From Spirochaeta sp. (lineage in GTDB: Bacteria > Spirochaetota > Spirochaetia > Spirochaetales_E > Spirochaetaceae_B): a stretch of 11,607 bases of DNA. The translations under genes and the position numbers were made by a program. Shown here in pieces: positions 1 through 7,746 of the stretch. The notes beneath the pieces were generated by a model. The model was given only the letters and a program-made list of their open reading frames with translations. It ran no database searches and was not told the DNA's origin. Position 1 is the stretch's first letter. Every line of letters starts with the position of its first letter. The DNA lies in assembly GCA_030590585.1 (NCBI GenBank), contig JAUUYD010000030.1, positions 1 through 11,607 on the forward strand, written 5' to 3'.

Positions 1-79
1 CAGCAATGGAATCATCACCAAGGTATTCCCGAAAGTGAAAACCGACGTACATGCGGCTGAGATTCTCGCACTGCTGTAA
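1..79 (+). CDS. bcp: Peroxiredoxin, Bcp/PrxQ type (C-terminal fragment)
   Basis: Only the last 25 codons are present; the gene begins left of the window. In the frame starting at base 2 the peptide reads SNGIITKVFPKVKTDVHAAE followed by ILALL and a TAA at 77-79. This resembles the C-terminus of thiol peroxidases of the Bcp/PrxQ family, which end in a strand like 'G.I.KVFPKVKP..HA.E.L'. Those enzymes reduce hydroperoxides in the cytosol with a peroxidatic cysteine near the N-terminus, which lies outside this window. The gene is convergent with the deacetylase gene, and the two stop codons are only 20 bp apart. The family call rests on a short tail, so it is probable rather than certain. Confidence 0.7.
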   Translation, partial: SNGIITKVFPKVKTDVHAAEILALL

Positions 80-89
80 TGTTATTCTT

Positions 90-111
90 CAGGCTGGTTT
101 TAATCAGCCTG
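90..111. terminator. Hairpin between convergent bcp and deacetylase genes
   Basis: CAGGCTG (90-96) and CAGCCTG (105-111) form a perfect 7-bp stem with an 8-nt loop that contains the stop codon of the minus-strand deacetylase gene. It is the only candidate terminator between the two convergent genes. Neither side has a good T-tract: the plus strand continues with a C-run and the minus strand with AAGAATAACATT. Terminator function is therefore a weak inference, and the site may instead mark RNA ends or work with Rho. Confidence 0.3.
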
Positions 112-1299
112 CCCCCGAACCAGAACCCAGACATCATCCGATGGAGCGGCACCAAGGGAATACCGGCTTCTCGGGAGTTTTTTTGTCTCAACTTCCCAGA
201 TAATCTCACGCCGTGCACTTACAGCATCAGCTCCATCGAGTGTTCTCATCAATCTGTCCCAATTCTTGTTATCCACATTGAATCTTGAAACATCAAAACT
301 ATCACCCGGTCTTCCAGGGGGCGGTGCCAGTTTGTTGTCAAAGTCGAAAGCTCCATCCAGATACTTTCCATTACGGTTCAAAGATGTAACGGCTGCCCTC
401 ATGTCTGTACTGAGAGGCCGAATTCCATATGGAAAGGCCATGGTATGAAGGCTCATTGCCTCTCCTCCCGCATATTCATCTATTTGTTCCCATGCTCTTA
501 ATACGTCCTCGGCAAATGCTTCCGATCCCATATCATGTGCATAAATATGGCTTAAGGAATGGATTCCGATGATGAAGTTCTCATCCAGATAACGCATTTT
601 TTCTGCAATAACAGGAATACCCCGATACGGAAAGCCCGGATTATCAAAACCGTCAAGCTGACGGAAAGGAATAGCATCAAAGGATATATAAAAAGTGAAA
701 TTGATCCGGCCATCTTCCTGCATAGCATGCTTCTCAAGAATAGCCACCATTGAATCCCGATCAATTATGGGCTTGCCGAACAGGCGTTTAACTGTTCCTG
801 ACTGTCTATCTCCCCGGGTCTGATAAATCAGAGTTCCATGAGATCCATCATCAGAGCCCATAACTATTGGTTTCAACCCGGAAGGAACCCTGGAGAAATC
901 ACCTTCAAGATATTGAAGATCCGACACAAGATACCAGCCATTGTTGCTGATGTATTGGAGCAATCTTCGAAAACGTTCCGGAGTTAGAGCATAATCTTCT
1001 TCCCTGCTGATTTTGTGAAGACAGAGAATCGGCACCACACCGCTGTCAGCCTTTTCGGACAGGAATGTAATATTTCCTTCTTTTCGAGTCATCCAACCGT
1101 CAAATCCGCGATTTTCAGCCAGGTAAAGATATGGATCGACACCTTGAGGAACATCAAGGCGGTCAGCAAGAACCGATCGATTGTATCTGTCTTTGGTGTA
1201 GAGCCAGAAAACATCCCGGGAATCCCCTGCATAAAGGGATATCGAAACCAGGCAGAAAAGTATCAGAAACTGAATATTGCGCAGAATTATTTTATTCAC
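100..1299 (-). CDS. Secreted NodB-like polysaccharide deacetylase family protein
   Basis: Divergent member of the polysaccharide deacetylase (NodB, carbohydrate esterase 4-like) family, expected to remove acetyl groups from a cell-envelope or environmental glycan outside the cytoplasm. The frame opens with TTG at 1332 (410 codons). Numbering from there, LCLHKIS lies at 103-109, the metal-site motif appears as MGSDDG (158-163) instead of TFDDG, HSLSH (258-262) matches the two zinc histidines, and FPYG (300-303) matches the third motif. About 97 residues separate the Asp pair from the His motif, more than the roughly 50 I expect, so there is an insertion. I prefer GTG at 1299 (residue 12, giving 399 aa) because it leaves a classical signal peptide: NKIILRN, then a hydrophobic core ending LYA before GDSRD. 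No start has a well-placed Shine-Dalgarno. The gene is monocistronic-looking, downstream of the secF terminator. The substrate is unknown. Confidence 0.72.
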   Translation of the reverse strand: MNKIILRNIQFLILFCLVSISLYAGDSRDVFWLYTKDRYNRSVLADRLDVPQGVDPYLYLAENRGFDGWMTRKEGNITFLSEKADSGVVPILCLHKISREEDYALTPERFRRLLQYISNNGWYLVSDLQYLEGDFSRVPSGLKPIVMGSDDGSHGTLIYQTRGDRQSGTVKRLFGKPIIDRDSMVAILEKHAMQEDGRINFTFYISFDAIPFRQLDGFDNPGFPYRGIPVIAEKMRYLDENFIIGIHSLSHIYAHDMGSEAFAEDVLRAWEQIDEYAGGEAMSLHTMAFPYGIRPLSTDMRAAVTSLNRNGKYLDGAFDFDNKLAPPPGRPGDSFDVSRFNVDNKNWDRLMRTLDGADAVSARREIIWEVETKKLPRSRYSLGAAPSDDVWVLVRGQAD

Positions 1300-1325
1300 A
1301 ATATAAAATAGCAGATCAATAAGCT

Positions 1326-1338
1326 CCTGCAAAGCAGG
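1326..1338 (-). promoter_or_regulatory. Small hairpin over the deacetylase Shine-Dalgarno-like sequence
   Basis: On the minus strand CCTGC-TTT-GCAGG forms a 5-bp stem with a 3-nt loop. Its 3' arm is part of GCAGGAG, the only Shine-Dalgarno-like sequence near the start of the deacetylase gene. The TTG that would open the longest frame begins in the loop. If it folds in RNA, the hairpin would hide the ribosome-binding site. It is short, so function is speculative. Confidence 0.25.
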
Positions 1339-1408
1339 GCAGGTTATCTACTGAAGCGAAAGCTGCTTTCCATAATTACGCAATTCCCCTGGAGGCTTTT
1401 CCACAATA

Positions 1409-1436
1409 AAAAACCGGCCTGCAAGGACCGGTTTTT
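1409..1436 (-). terminator. Rho-independent terminator after secF
   Basis: AAAAACCGG (1409-1417) pairs with CCGGTTTTT (1428-1436), with further pairing of CC and GG inside the loop. Read on the minus strand it begins 11 nt after the secF stop codon, and the stem is followed by a run of T. It should end the yajC-secD-secF transcript and isolate it from the deacetylase gene. The arms are A/T symmetric, so it could also work on the plus strand, but no plus-strand gene is nearby. Confidence 0.88.
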
Positions 1437-1447
1437 ATTTAAATGAG

Positions 1448-2500
1448 TTATTTCTTCTTCTTTTTCTTTTTCGACTTGGTTTTATGCTTCTTCTCTGTCG
1501 CTTCAGTAATCTCTTCTGCTGTCTGTTGCACAGGTTCCGGAGCATCGGATCTTTTGCTTGAAGAAGAACTTCCTGAACCGGAAAAATCACTGTGTCCTGA
1601 ACTGGTGAGGGCCCTGTGAGTCTTACGAACCTCCTGCTCATGCCATAAAAGAAGGATGGGGGATGCCACAAAAATTGAAGAGTAGGTACCAACAACAATA
1701 CCGACAACCAAGCTGAGAGCAAAAGTTTGAATAGTTCCACTGGCAAATACAAGTATTGCAACAACTGCAAGGAGAGTTGTGAATGAAGTAATCAAGGTAC
1801 GGCTCATAGATTGAGTCACTGACAGGTTAATCACTTCTTTGAAACTCTTGTCTTTCACAATTCGTGAGTTTTCCCTGATACGGTCGAAAATAACAATCGT
1901 ATCATTTAAAGAGTAACCAATAATGGTAAGAACTGCGGCAATGGTGGCTGTAGAGAACTCCAGCTGAAAGGCTCCGATAAATCCCAGTAGAAACAGCACA
2001 TCATGGAAAACAGCGGTTATAGCCGAAACAGCAAAGTTCAGCTTGAACCGCACCCAGATGTAAAGCAGGATCAGCCCCAGAGCAATCAGCGTAACCCAGA
2101 TGGTCTGAGTTGCAAGGCTGGATGCAAAGCTGGATCCGATGTATTCCTCACTGAGTATCTTGACGTTTCCAAACACATCTTCAAGGCTTCTGGTAATACC
2201 CTTGGAGGTAAGCTGTTGAAAATCCTCCATCTCTGAATCATCCGCAATCCGGATTATGAACCGACCGCCTTCATCACCTGCGGTCTGAACCTGGGGATTA
2301 TAGTCAACCAGCACATCCCGCACTGCCTGTTCATCTAACGCGGTGGGTATCTCAGCAGTTATATTCAAACCTGCCTGAAAATCGATACCGAAATTAAAAC
2401 CACCGGCGACAAAAAATGTATATGCCCAGAAAATAACAATCAGAACCACTGATGTAATCAGAGCCGGAACGCGATAGCGTGTAACATTTAATATTTTCAT
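1448..2500 (-). CDS. secF: Protein translocase subunit SecF with lysine-rich tail
   Basis: SecF is the second half of the SecDF membrane complex, which uses the proton gradient to pull proteins out of the SecYEG channel. The 350-residue product has six predicted membrane segments (about 13-33, 130-150, 157-177, 184-204, 236-256 and 262-285). A DFQAG motif (40-44, commonly DFTGG) follows the first segment, and the family signature GYSLNDTIVIFDRIRE spans 195-210. D200 and R234 look like the conserved charged pair implicated in proton movement in E. coli SecF. The oddity is the C-terminus: after residue 290 there is a serine-rich linker (GSGSSSSSKRS, 308-318), an acidic patch and a terminal KTKSKKKKKKK. 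Most SecF proteins end soon after the last membrane segment. ATG at 2500 lies one base after the secD stop, with GGAG inside the end of secD, so translation is probably coupled. Confidence 0.96.
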   Translation of the reverse strand: MKILNVTRYRVPALITSVVLIVIFWAYTFFVAGGFNFGIDFQAGLNITAEIPTALDEQAVRDVLVDYNPQVQTAGDEGGRFIIRIADDSEMEDFQQLTSKGITRSLEDVFGNVKILSEEYIGSSFASSLATQTIWVTLIALGLILLYIWVRFKLNFAVSAITAVFHDVLFLLGFIGAFQLEFSTATIAAVLTIIGYSLNDTIVIFDRIRENSRIVKDKSFKEVINLSVTQSMSRTLITSFTTLLAVVAILVFASGTIQTFALSLVVGIVVGTYSSIFVASPILLLWHEQEVRKTHRALTSSGHSDFSGSGSSSSSKRSDAPEPVQQTAEEITEATEKKHKTKSKKKKKKK

Positions 2501-2501
2501 T

Positions 2502-4229
2502 TTACTTGATTCTCCACGCTATGCTGAGATTCTGTTGCTTAAAACCTTCGGTTCCAAGGTCAAAAAGCAACCTGGATACAAACAAAGCGGTAAAGAGAGA
2601 ACAACCGATTCCCCAAGCCAGGGTAACGGCAAATCCCTGCACCGGTCCTTTTCCCAATTGGGAAAGAAACAGTGCGGCAATAAGGGTGGTTATCTGGGCA
2701 TCCATGATGGTCCAGAAAGCCTTCTTGAATCCCGTATCAACAGCTGCAGCCCGGTTCTTGCCAAGCCTGAGTTCTTCCTTGATTCTCTCAAATATAATGA
2801 CGTTGGCATCAACCGACATACCGACGGTGAGAATAAGGCCTGCGATACTGGTCATGGTAAGGGTAAAGTTAAAGCTTGAAAGCAGCGCGGCCAGGAAAAA
2901 CAGATTGAGCGCCAATGCGATATCAGCGATAAGACCGGCACCCTTGTACCAGACAATCATGAATAAAAATACCAAAGAAAAACCGATGAGCATGGCTCTC
3001 AAGCCCATTTTGATAGTAGCTTCACCAAGTGATGCACCAACAGACTGGAGTGTTCGGATATTCAACTGAACAGGTAAAGATCCGGTCCGGAGAACAACCG
3101 CCAGATCGTTGGCTTCCTGATAGTTAAAACCGGTTACCCGGACACTTCCTCCGGGAATGGTTTCGGTAATCAGGGCGTTGGCTTTCACCTTGCCGTCAAG
3201 AATAACAGCCATGTACTTCTGGGTATTCTCAGATGTCAGACTCTGAAAAATTGTAGCACCTTCGGCATCAAGACGGAAAGTCACGATAGGCTGCAGTGTA
3301 TTCTGGTCAGTTTCAGGGTTAGCTTCTCGGATATGTGATCCGTCGAGGCCGGGGGTTTCCGGAACGACAATCCAACTTCTGAACTGATCGATACCGTAGC
3401 TGTCTTTGGTGTAATAACCAAGTACATCAAGGCCTTCGTCCAGGATACCGTCATCCACAGGCCGGCGGTCCACTATTTTCCCGCCGGAAGCTGTATAAGT
3501 GCGGATCGCTTCGGTACCGGCATCATCAACTATAAAGAATCCGAGTGATCCTCTACCCATCAGGAATGAGTTGATCCTCTCCGGATCGGCTTCACCAGGT
3601 ATCTCAATCAGTATGGAATCATCAAGCTGCCTTCGAATCTGAGGCTCTGTGACACCAAAGGTATCGATTCTGTTGTTAATCACTTCCAGAGCCGATTCAA
3701 GCGCGGCAGAACGGTCTTCAGCCGAAAGCACTTCGGTACTTGCTTCCTCAAGGGCTGTAAAGTCGGGTTCCAGTACAACACTCAAACCACCTGAGAGATC
3801 AAGGCCCAGAGCCAGAATCTGACCCTTCATATCCTTTAAATCCAGGATACTCTGCCGGTAATAATCTTCTATGGCCGAACTCACTTCATTGAAATCACGG
3901 AAACCGTTGAGAACAGCACCAAGAGTCCAGCTCTTCGGCATCGATTCATTCGTCAATCGGTAATTCGCTTTTGCCTTGTCTTTAAGAAAACTGAACTCTT
4001 TGGGAATTGGAGCCGATACAGCTTCCGTATCCTGACTGAGCTCTTTAACTCTGGCAGCTGCGGATTCAGCTTCATTCTCCGCCCAACGCCGAATCTCCGG
4101 TAGAGATCCGTTGGCCAGGGTTTTCATCTCCTGATCAGTGAAAAAATACCAGGTAATTGTCGGGTAGAGAAATACGACTCCTAATCCCGCCATCAGGAGG
4201 ATCAGAAGCATACGCATCAATTTGGTCAT
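2502..4229 (-). CDS. secD: Protein translocase subunit SecD
   Basis: SecD partners SecF in the proton-driven translocation motor of the inner membrane and supplies the large periplasmic domain that grips emerging polypeptides. The 575-residue product has a first membrane segment at about 7-29. A charged stretch of about 110 residues leads to DLSGG (144-148), then NNRIDTFGVTEPQIRR (185-200) in the P1 domain. Five more membrane segments follow from about 408 to 555. The signature TVGMSVDANVIIFERIKEE (468-486) holds D474, which corresponds to the aspartate essential in E. coli SecD. Length and architecture are normal for a separate SecD. ATG at 4229 is preceded by GGAG with an 8-nt spacer. The yajC stop lies 24 bp upstream and secF begins one base after the secD stop, so the three are one operon. 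Confidence 0.97.
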   Translation of the reverse strand: MTKLMRMLLILLMAGLGVVFLYPTITWYFFTDQEMKTLANGSLPEIRRWAENEAESAAARVKELSQDTEAVSAPIPKEFSFLKDKAKANYRLTNESMPKSWTLGAVLNGFRDFNEVSSAIEDYYRQSILDLKDMKGQILALGLDLSGGLSVVLEPDFTALEEASTEVLSAEDRSAALESALEVINNRIDTFGVTEPQIRRQLDDSILIEIPGEADPERINSFLMGRGSLGFFIVDDAGTEAIRTYTASGGKIVDRRPVDDGILDEGLDVLGYYTKDSYGIDQFRSWIVVPETPGLDGSHIREANPETDQNTLQPIVTFRLDAEGATIFQSLTSENTQKYMAVILDGKVKANALITETIPGGSVRVTGFNYQEANDLAVVLRTGSLPVQLNIRTLQSVGASLGEATIKMGLRAMLIGFSLVFLFMIVWYKGAGLIADIALALNLFFLAALLSSFNFTLTMTSIAGLILTVGMSVDANVIIFERIKEELRLGKNRAAAVDTGFKKAFWTIMDAQITTLIAALFLSQLGKGPVQGFAVTLAWGIGCSLFTALFVSRLLFDLGTEGFKQQNLSIAWRIK

Positions 4230-4253
4230 CGATTTATCTCCGGATAAGACTGA

Positions 4254-4631
4254 TTATTTCTGCTCGGACGAGTCTTCGGATTCGTCCTCTTTGGATGCTT
4301 TTACAGAAGCTACAGTATCAACAGATCCAATAGCTGATTTTGTGAACTCCAGAGTCGTACCTTTGTTATCAACTTCGAGAATTACAGAGTTTTCCATGAC
4401 ATTCTTCACGGTTCCCCGGATGCCGCCGATACTGGTGACTTTGTCACCCTTCTTAACTTCTGACAGCATTTTCTTGGTATCTTTCTGCTTCTTACGCTGA
4501 GGACGTATTATCAGAAGATAAAAAACCGCGAAAACACCGACAATCATAAGAATCTGGATGTAACTTGAAGAGCCTGTTGCTCCACCACCAGAGATGGGGG
4601 CACCATAAAGTAGGGGAAGATTGCTTAACAT
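4254..4631 (-). CDS. yajC: Preprotein translocase subunit YajC
   Basis: YajC is a small single-span inner-membrane protein that associates with SecDF. From ATG at 4631 the product has 125 residues. A short glycine/serine-rich N-terminus is followed by one membrane segment at about 24-43, the conserved YLLIIRPQRKKQK junction, and a cytoplasmic domain with VKKGDKVTSIGGIRGTV typical of the family. The C-terminus is acidic and serine-rich (KEDESEDSSEQK). The frame stays open upstream to a GTG at 4670 (138 residues). I prefer 4631 because the protein then starts like other YajC proteins and AGGCAGG lies about 9 nt ahead. The ribosome-binding site is weak and falls inside a hairpin. The gene is first in the yajC-secD-secF operon. 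Confidence 0.93.
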   Translation of the reverse strand: MLSNLPLLYGAPISGGGATGSSSYIQILMIVGVFAVFYLLIIRPQRKKQKDTKKMLSEVKKGDKVTSIGGIRGTVKNVMENSVILEVDNKGTTLEFTKSAIGSVDTVASVKASKEDESEDSSEQK

Positions 4632-4642
4632 AATTATTAGCC

Positions 4643-4714
4643 TGCCTTGAAAGGCACTTCCAAAACGCACATTTCAACCCGATGAGTCAAAAAAAACATT
4701 CTGGAAGTGCCTTT
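4643..4714 (-). promoter_or_regulatory. Inverted-repeat leader upstream of yajC
   Basis: AAAGGCACTTCCA (4650-4662) and TGGAAGTGCCTTT (4702-4714) are perfect inverted complements of 13 bp, separated by 39 nt that contain a run of eight T on the minus strand. The yajC-proximal arm also takes part in a local hairpin, TGCCT-TTCA-AGGCA on the minus strand (4643-4656), whose 3' arm contains the start of the yajC ribosome-binding site. The two foldings exclude one another. This is what the sequence shows. That it is a switch controlling secretion genes is inference; a paired operator for a DNA-binding protein is an alternative. Confidence 0.45.
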
Positions 4715-4734
4715 TAGATATAAATTAAAATCGA

Positions 4735-4753
4735 GACACCGTAACACGGAGTC
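4735..4753 (-). terminator. Possible weak terminator after the 97-residue gene
   Basis: On the minus strand GAC-T-CCGT-GTT-ACGG-T-GTC forms an interrupted hairpin about 20 nt after the stop of the 97-residue gene. The T-rich CGATTTTAATTTAT follows it. The T-tract is broken and the stem has a T-T mismatch, so termination would be partial at best. The AT-rich sequence just after it (TTTATATC) could instead supply a -10 element for yajC, but I find no convincing matching -35. Confidence 0.22.
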
Positions 4754-4773
4754 TGTACCTCGTCAATGAGAAG

Positions 4774-5067
4774 TCAGATAGCACGAATGCCTGTGATATC
4801 GTCGGATGGAGGCTGAACTCCAAAAACTTTATCCAAATCGGAACTCATCTTGTATTTAACCGGTGAAACGGCGTTGAATTTTTCAAGAACATAATCAGCA
4901 TCACCCGTATCGGAATCATAAACGGCACTTCGGTAGGCGGTACGGAATAAACCCTCATCCGCCAGACTTCGGGTATCCAACTTGGAGAACCTGGAGCGGG
5001 AACGTTTATCAACAATAGCTTTATTACCGTCAAAACCGATGGCAAAAACAAAATCATCCCGTTTCAA
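4774..5067 (-). CDS. Unrecognised 97-residue protein between groEL and yajC
   Basis: I do not recognise this protein. It begins with TTG at 5067, strongly supported by AAGGAGG five bases upstream, and no ATG is near. The product is soluble-looking, with no membrane segment or signal peptide. Its N-terminal part (VFAIGFDGNKAIVDKRSRSR) looks like two short beta strands followed by a basic patch. The middle is rich in Asp and Tyr (AVYDSDTGDADYVLEKFN), and the C-terminus VFGVQPPSDDITGIRAI has a Pro-Pro. There is no zinc-binding or catalytic motif I can name. The ribosome-binding site and in-frame length make it a likely real gene. It lies immediately behind the groEL terminator, so its mRNA is either groEL read-through or comes from an unseen promoter. 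Codon use is like its neighbours. Confidence 0.72.
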   Translation of the reverse strand: MKRDDFVFAIGFDGNKAIVDKRSRSRFSKLDTRSLADEGLFRTAYRSAVYDSDTGDADYVLEKFNAVSPVKYKMSSDLDKVFGVQPPSDDITGIRAI

Positions 5068-5081
5068 GAAGTCCTCCTTCC

Positions 5082-5113
5082 AAAAAAGCCGACCGATGAA
5101 TATCGGCCGGCTT
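5082..5113 (-). terminator. Rho-independent terminator after groEL
   Basis: On the minus strand AAGCCGGCCGAT pairs with ATCGGTCGGCTT over 12 bp (one G-U pair) around the loop ATTC, and a run of six or more T follows. This is a textbook intrinsic terminator 49 nt after the groEL stop. Its T-run is followed directly by GGAAGGAGG, the ribosome-binding site of the next gene, so anything transcribing that gene from groEL must read through this structure. Confidence 0.9.
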
Positions 5114-5144
5114 CTATCACGACTAGCTAAGGCTTGGTGATGTT

Positions 5145-5160
5145 AACCGGTAATCCGGTT
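5145..5160. repeat. Short perfect palindromic hairpin at the groEL 3' end
   Basis: AACCGG (5145-5150) and CCGGTT (5155-5160) pair around TAAT, starting one base after the groEL stop on the minus strand. There is no T-run, so it is not an intrinsic terminator on its own. It may help stabilise the mRNA end together with the stronger hairpin downstream. Confidence 0.4.
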
Positions 5161-5161
5161 T

Positions 5162-6850
<1,689 letters not shown>

Positions 6851-6895
6851 TTATTTCGGGTTTAACTTCACCTGTTCGGCGATTTTCCCGATAGA

Positions 6896-6925
6896 AAAAT
6901 ACTAAATATAGAACCCTATCATCAA
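6896..6925 (-). promoter_or_regulatory. Candidate groEL promoter
   Basis: On the minus strand TTGATG (6920-6925) and TATTTT (6896-6901) are separated by 18 bp, giving a moderate match to a housekeeping promoter about 80 bp ahead of the groEL start. The 130-bp gap between birA and groEL is AT-rich and otherwise empty. The CIRCE inverted repeat (TTAGCACTC-N9-GAGTGCTAA) is not present, and no sigma-32-style CCCCAT -10 is visible. Another -10 nearby cannot be excluded. Confidence 0.35.
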
Positions 6926-6944
6926 GACTTTTTTTTATTCAATT

Positions 6945-7688
6945 TCATTCATGGGGATTTTTATCAATTTCGCCACTATAAACCGCCCTGAGTTCACTCT
7001 CACCGGAATCTATCAGTAACGCTCCGTCTCCCTGCAGTCCAAAGAGGGTCCCGGAAAGGATATTATTCCGGGAAGGATCTCCGAGTTTAACGCTTACCTG
7101 CTGTTGTAAACCTGCAAGGCGTTTTTCAATTTCTCCAATTTCAGGGTTTACCGCAAGAAGTATTTCAATCTCAGAAAGAAGATGGGGGAGTTCTTCAGAG
7201 GGGGGCAAAGCAACACTGGAATTACCTCCATCCTGAAGCACAGCCTGGGAAAGGCTGATGGCCGAATGCCTGAGAATTGACGGAAAACTCGTCTGGAGCA
7301 GATTCACCCCCATACCCGCAAGATAAAAATCACCTTCAGTTTCTACAAGAATACCGGCAATTTTCATACCGGTAACAAGAACATCATTCGGCCATTTTAT
7401 TTGCGGGGTAATATTAAAACCTTTTTCCATGCGGCGGCAAAGAGCCAGAGCAAGCAATTGTGTTAGAGGATATGCTGTATTTACGCTATCCCGGTGCAGT
7501 ATCAGTGTAAAGAGAAGTGACCCGGATCCGTCATCCTCCCAGCGCCGCCCCGCTACCCTGCCCCGGCCATTATTCTGCGTTAAAGCCGTACAGACAGTGC
7601 CATGTCCAGAGCCCGATCGAAGGGCGTCTCTGGCATCCTCCATTGTTGAGTTTGTGACATCTCGGGAAAACAGGTCAGTTGGGAACAT
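6945..7688 (-). CDS. birA: Biotin--[acetyl-CoA-carboxylase] ligase, catalytic domain only
   Basis: The enzyme activates biotin with ATP to biotinyl-AMP and transfers it to a lysine of the biotin carboxyl carrier protein, supplying acetyl-CoA carboxylase and related enzymes. From ATG at 7688 the product has 247 residues. DVTNSTMEDA (10-19) matches the 'STN/S' substrate strand. NNGRGRVAGRRW (39-50) is the biotinyl-AMP loop, KWPNDVLV (98-105) the signature strand, and KIAGILVETEG (109-119) carries the catalytic lysine, K109. A small C-terminal domain ends near GTLFGLQGDGALLI. There is no N-terminal helix-turn-helix, so it is a monofunctional (class I) ligase rather than a repressor. The loop has one extra residue compared with E. 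coli GRGRRGRKW. The frame is open to ATG at 7775, overlapping fapA by 29 bp, but the extra 29 residues look non-family. Neither start has a clear Shine-Dalgarno. Confidence 0.93.
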   Translation of the reverse strand: MFPTDLFSRDVTNSTMEDARDALRSGSGHGTVCTALTQNNGRGRVAGRRWEDDGSGSLLFTLILHRDSVNTAYPLTQLLALALCRRMEKGFNITPQIKWPNDVLVTGMKIAGILVETEGDFYLAGMGVNLLQTSFPSILRHSAISLSQAVLQDGGNSSVALPPSEELPHLLSEIEILLAVNPEIGEIEKRLAGLQQQVSVKLGDPSRNNILSGTLFGLQGDGALLIDSGESELRAVYSGEIDKNPHE

Positions 7689-7746
7689 GGTGAAAAGTAT
7701 ACGGAGAAGGGTGAATATCGGGAAGTAAGATGGGATGTCTCTACAT

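Noticed and set aside
170..190. T-run at 178-184 near a GC-rich stretch, considered as a terminator
   Set aside because: It lies inside the deacetylase coding sequence and has no stable hairpin directly before it.
1435..1770. Alternative-frame minus-strand frame ending in an Arg/Lys-rich tail
   Set aside because: It overlaps secF out of frame; the basic tail is the A/G-rich poly-lysine codons read in another frame.
2506..3069. Plus-strand open frame of 187 codons opposite secD
   Set aside because: It is an antisense shadow of the conserved SecD membrane domain, with a composition unlike a real protein and no start signals.
4492..4677. 61-codon minus-strand frame from a TTG at 4677, considered as a leader or arrest peptide upstream of secDF
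   Set aside because: It overlaps yajC out of frame for most of its length, has no ribosome-binding site, and shows no hydrophobic signal followed by an arrest-like motif.
6929..6937. Nine-T run on the plus strand between birA and groEL, considered as a terminator T-tract
   Set aside because: No hairpin precedes it on the plus strand, and on the minus strand it is an A-run, so it cannot terminate the birA transcript.
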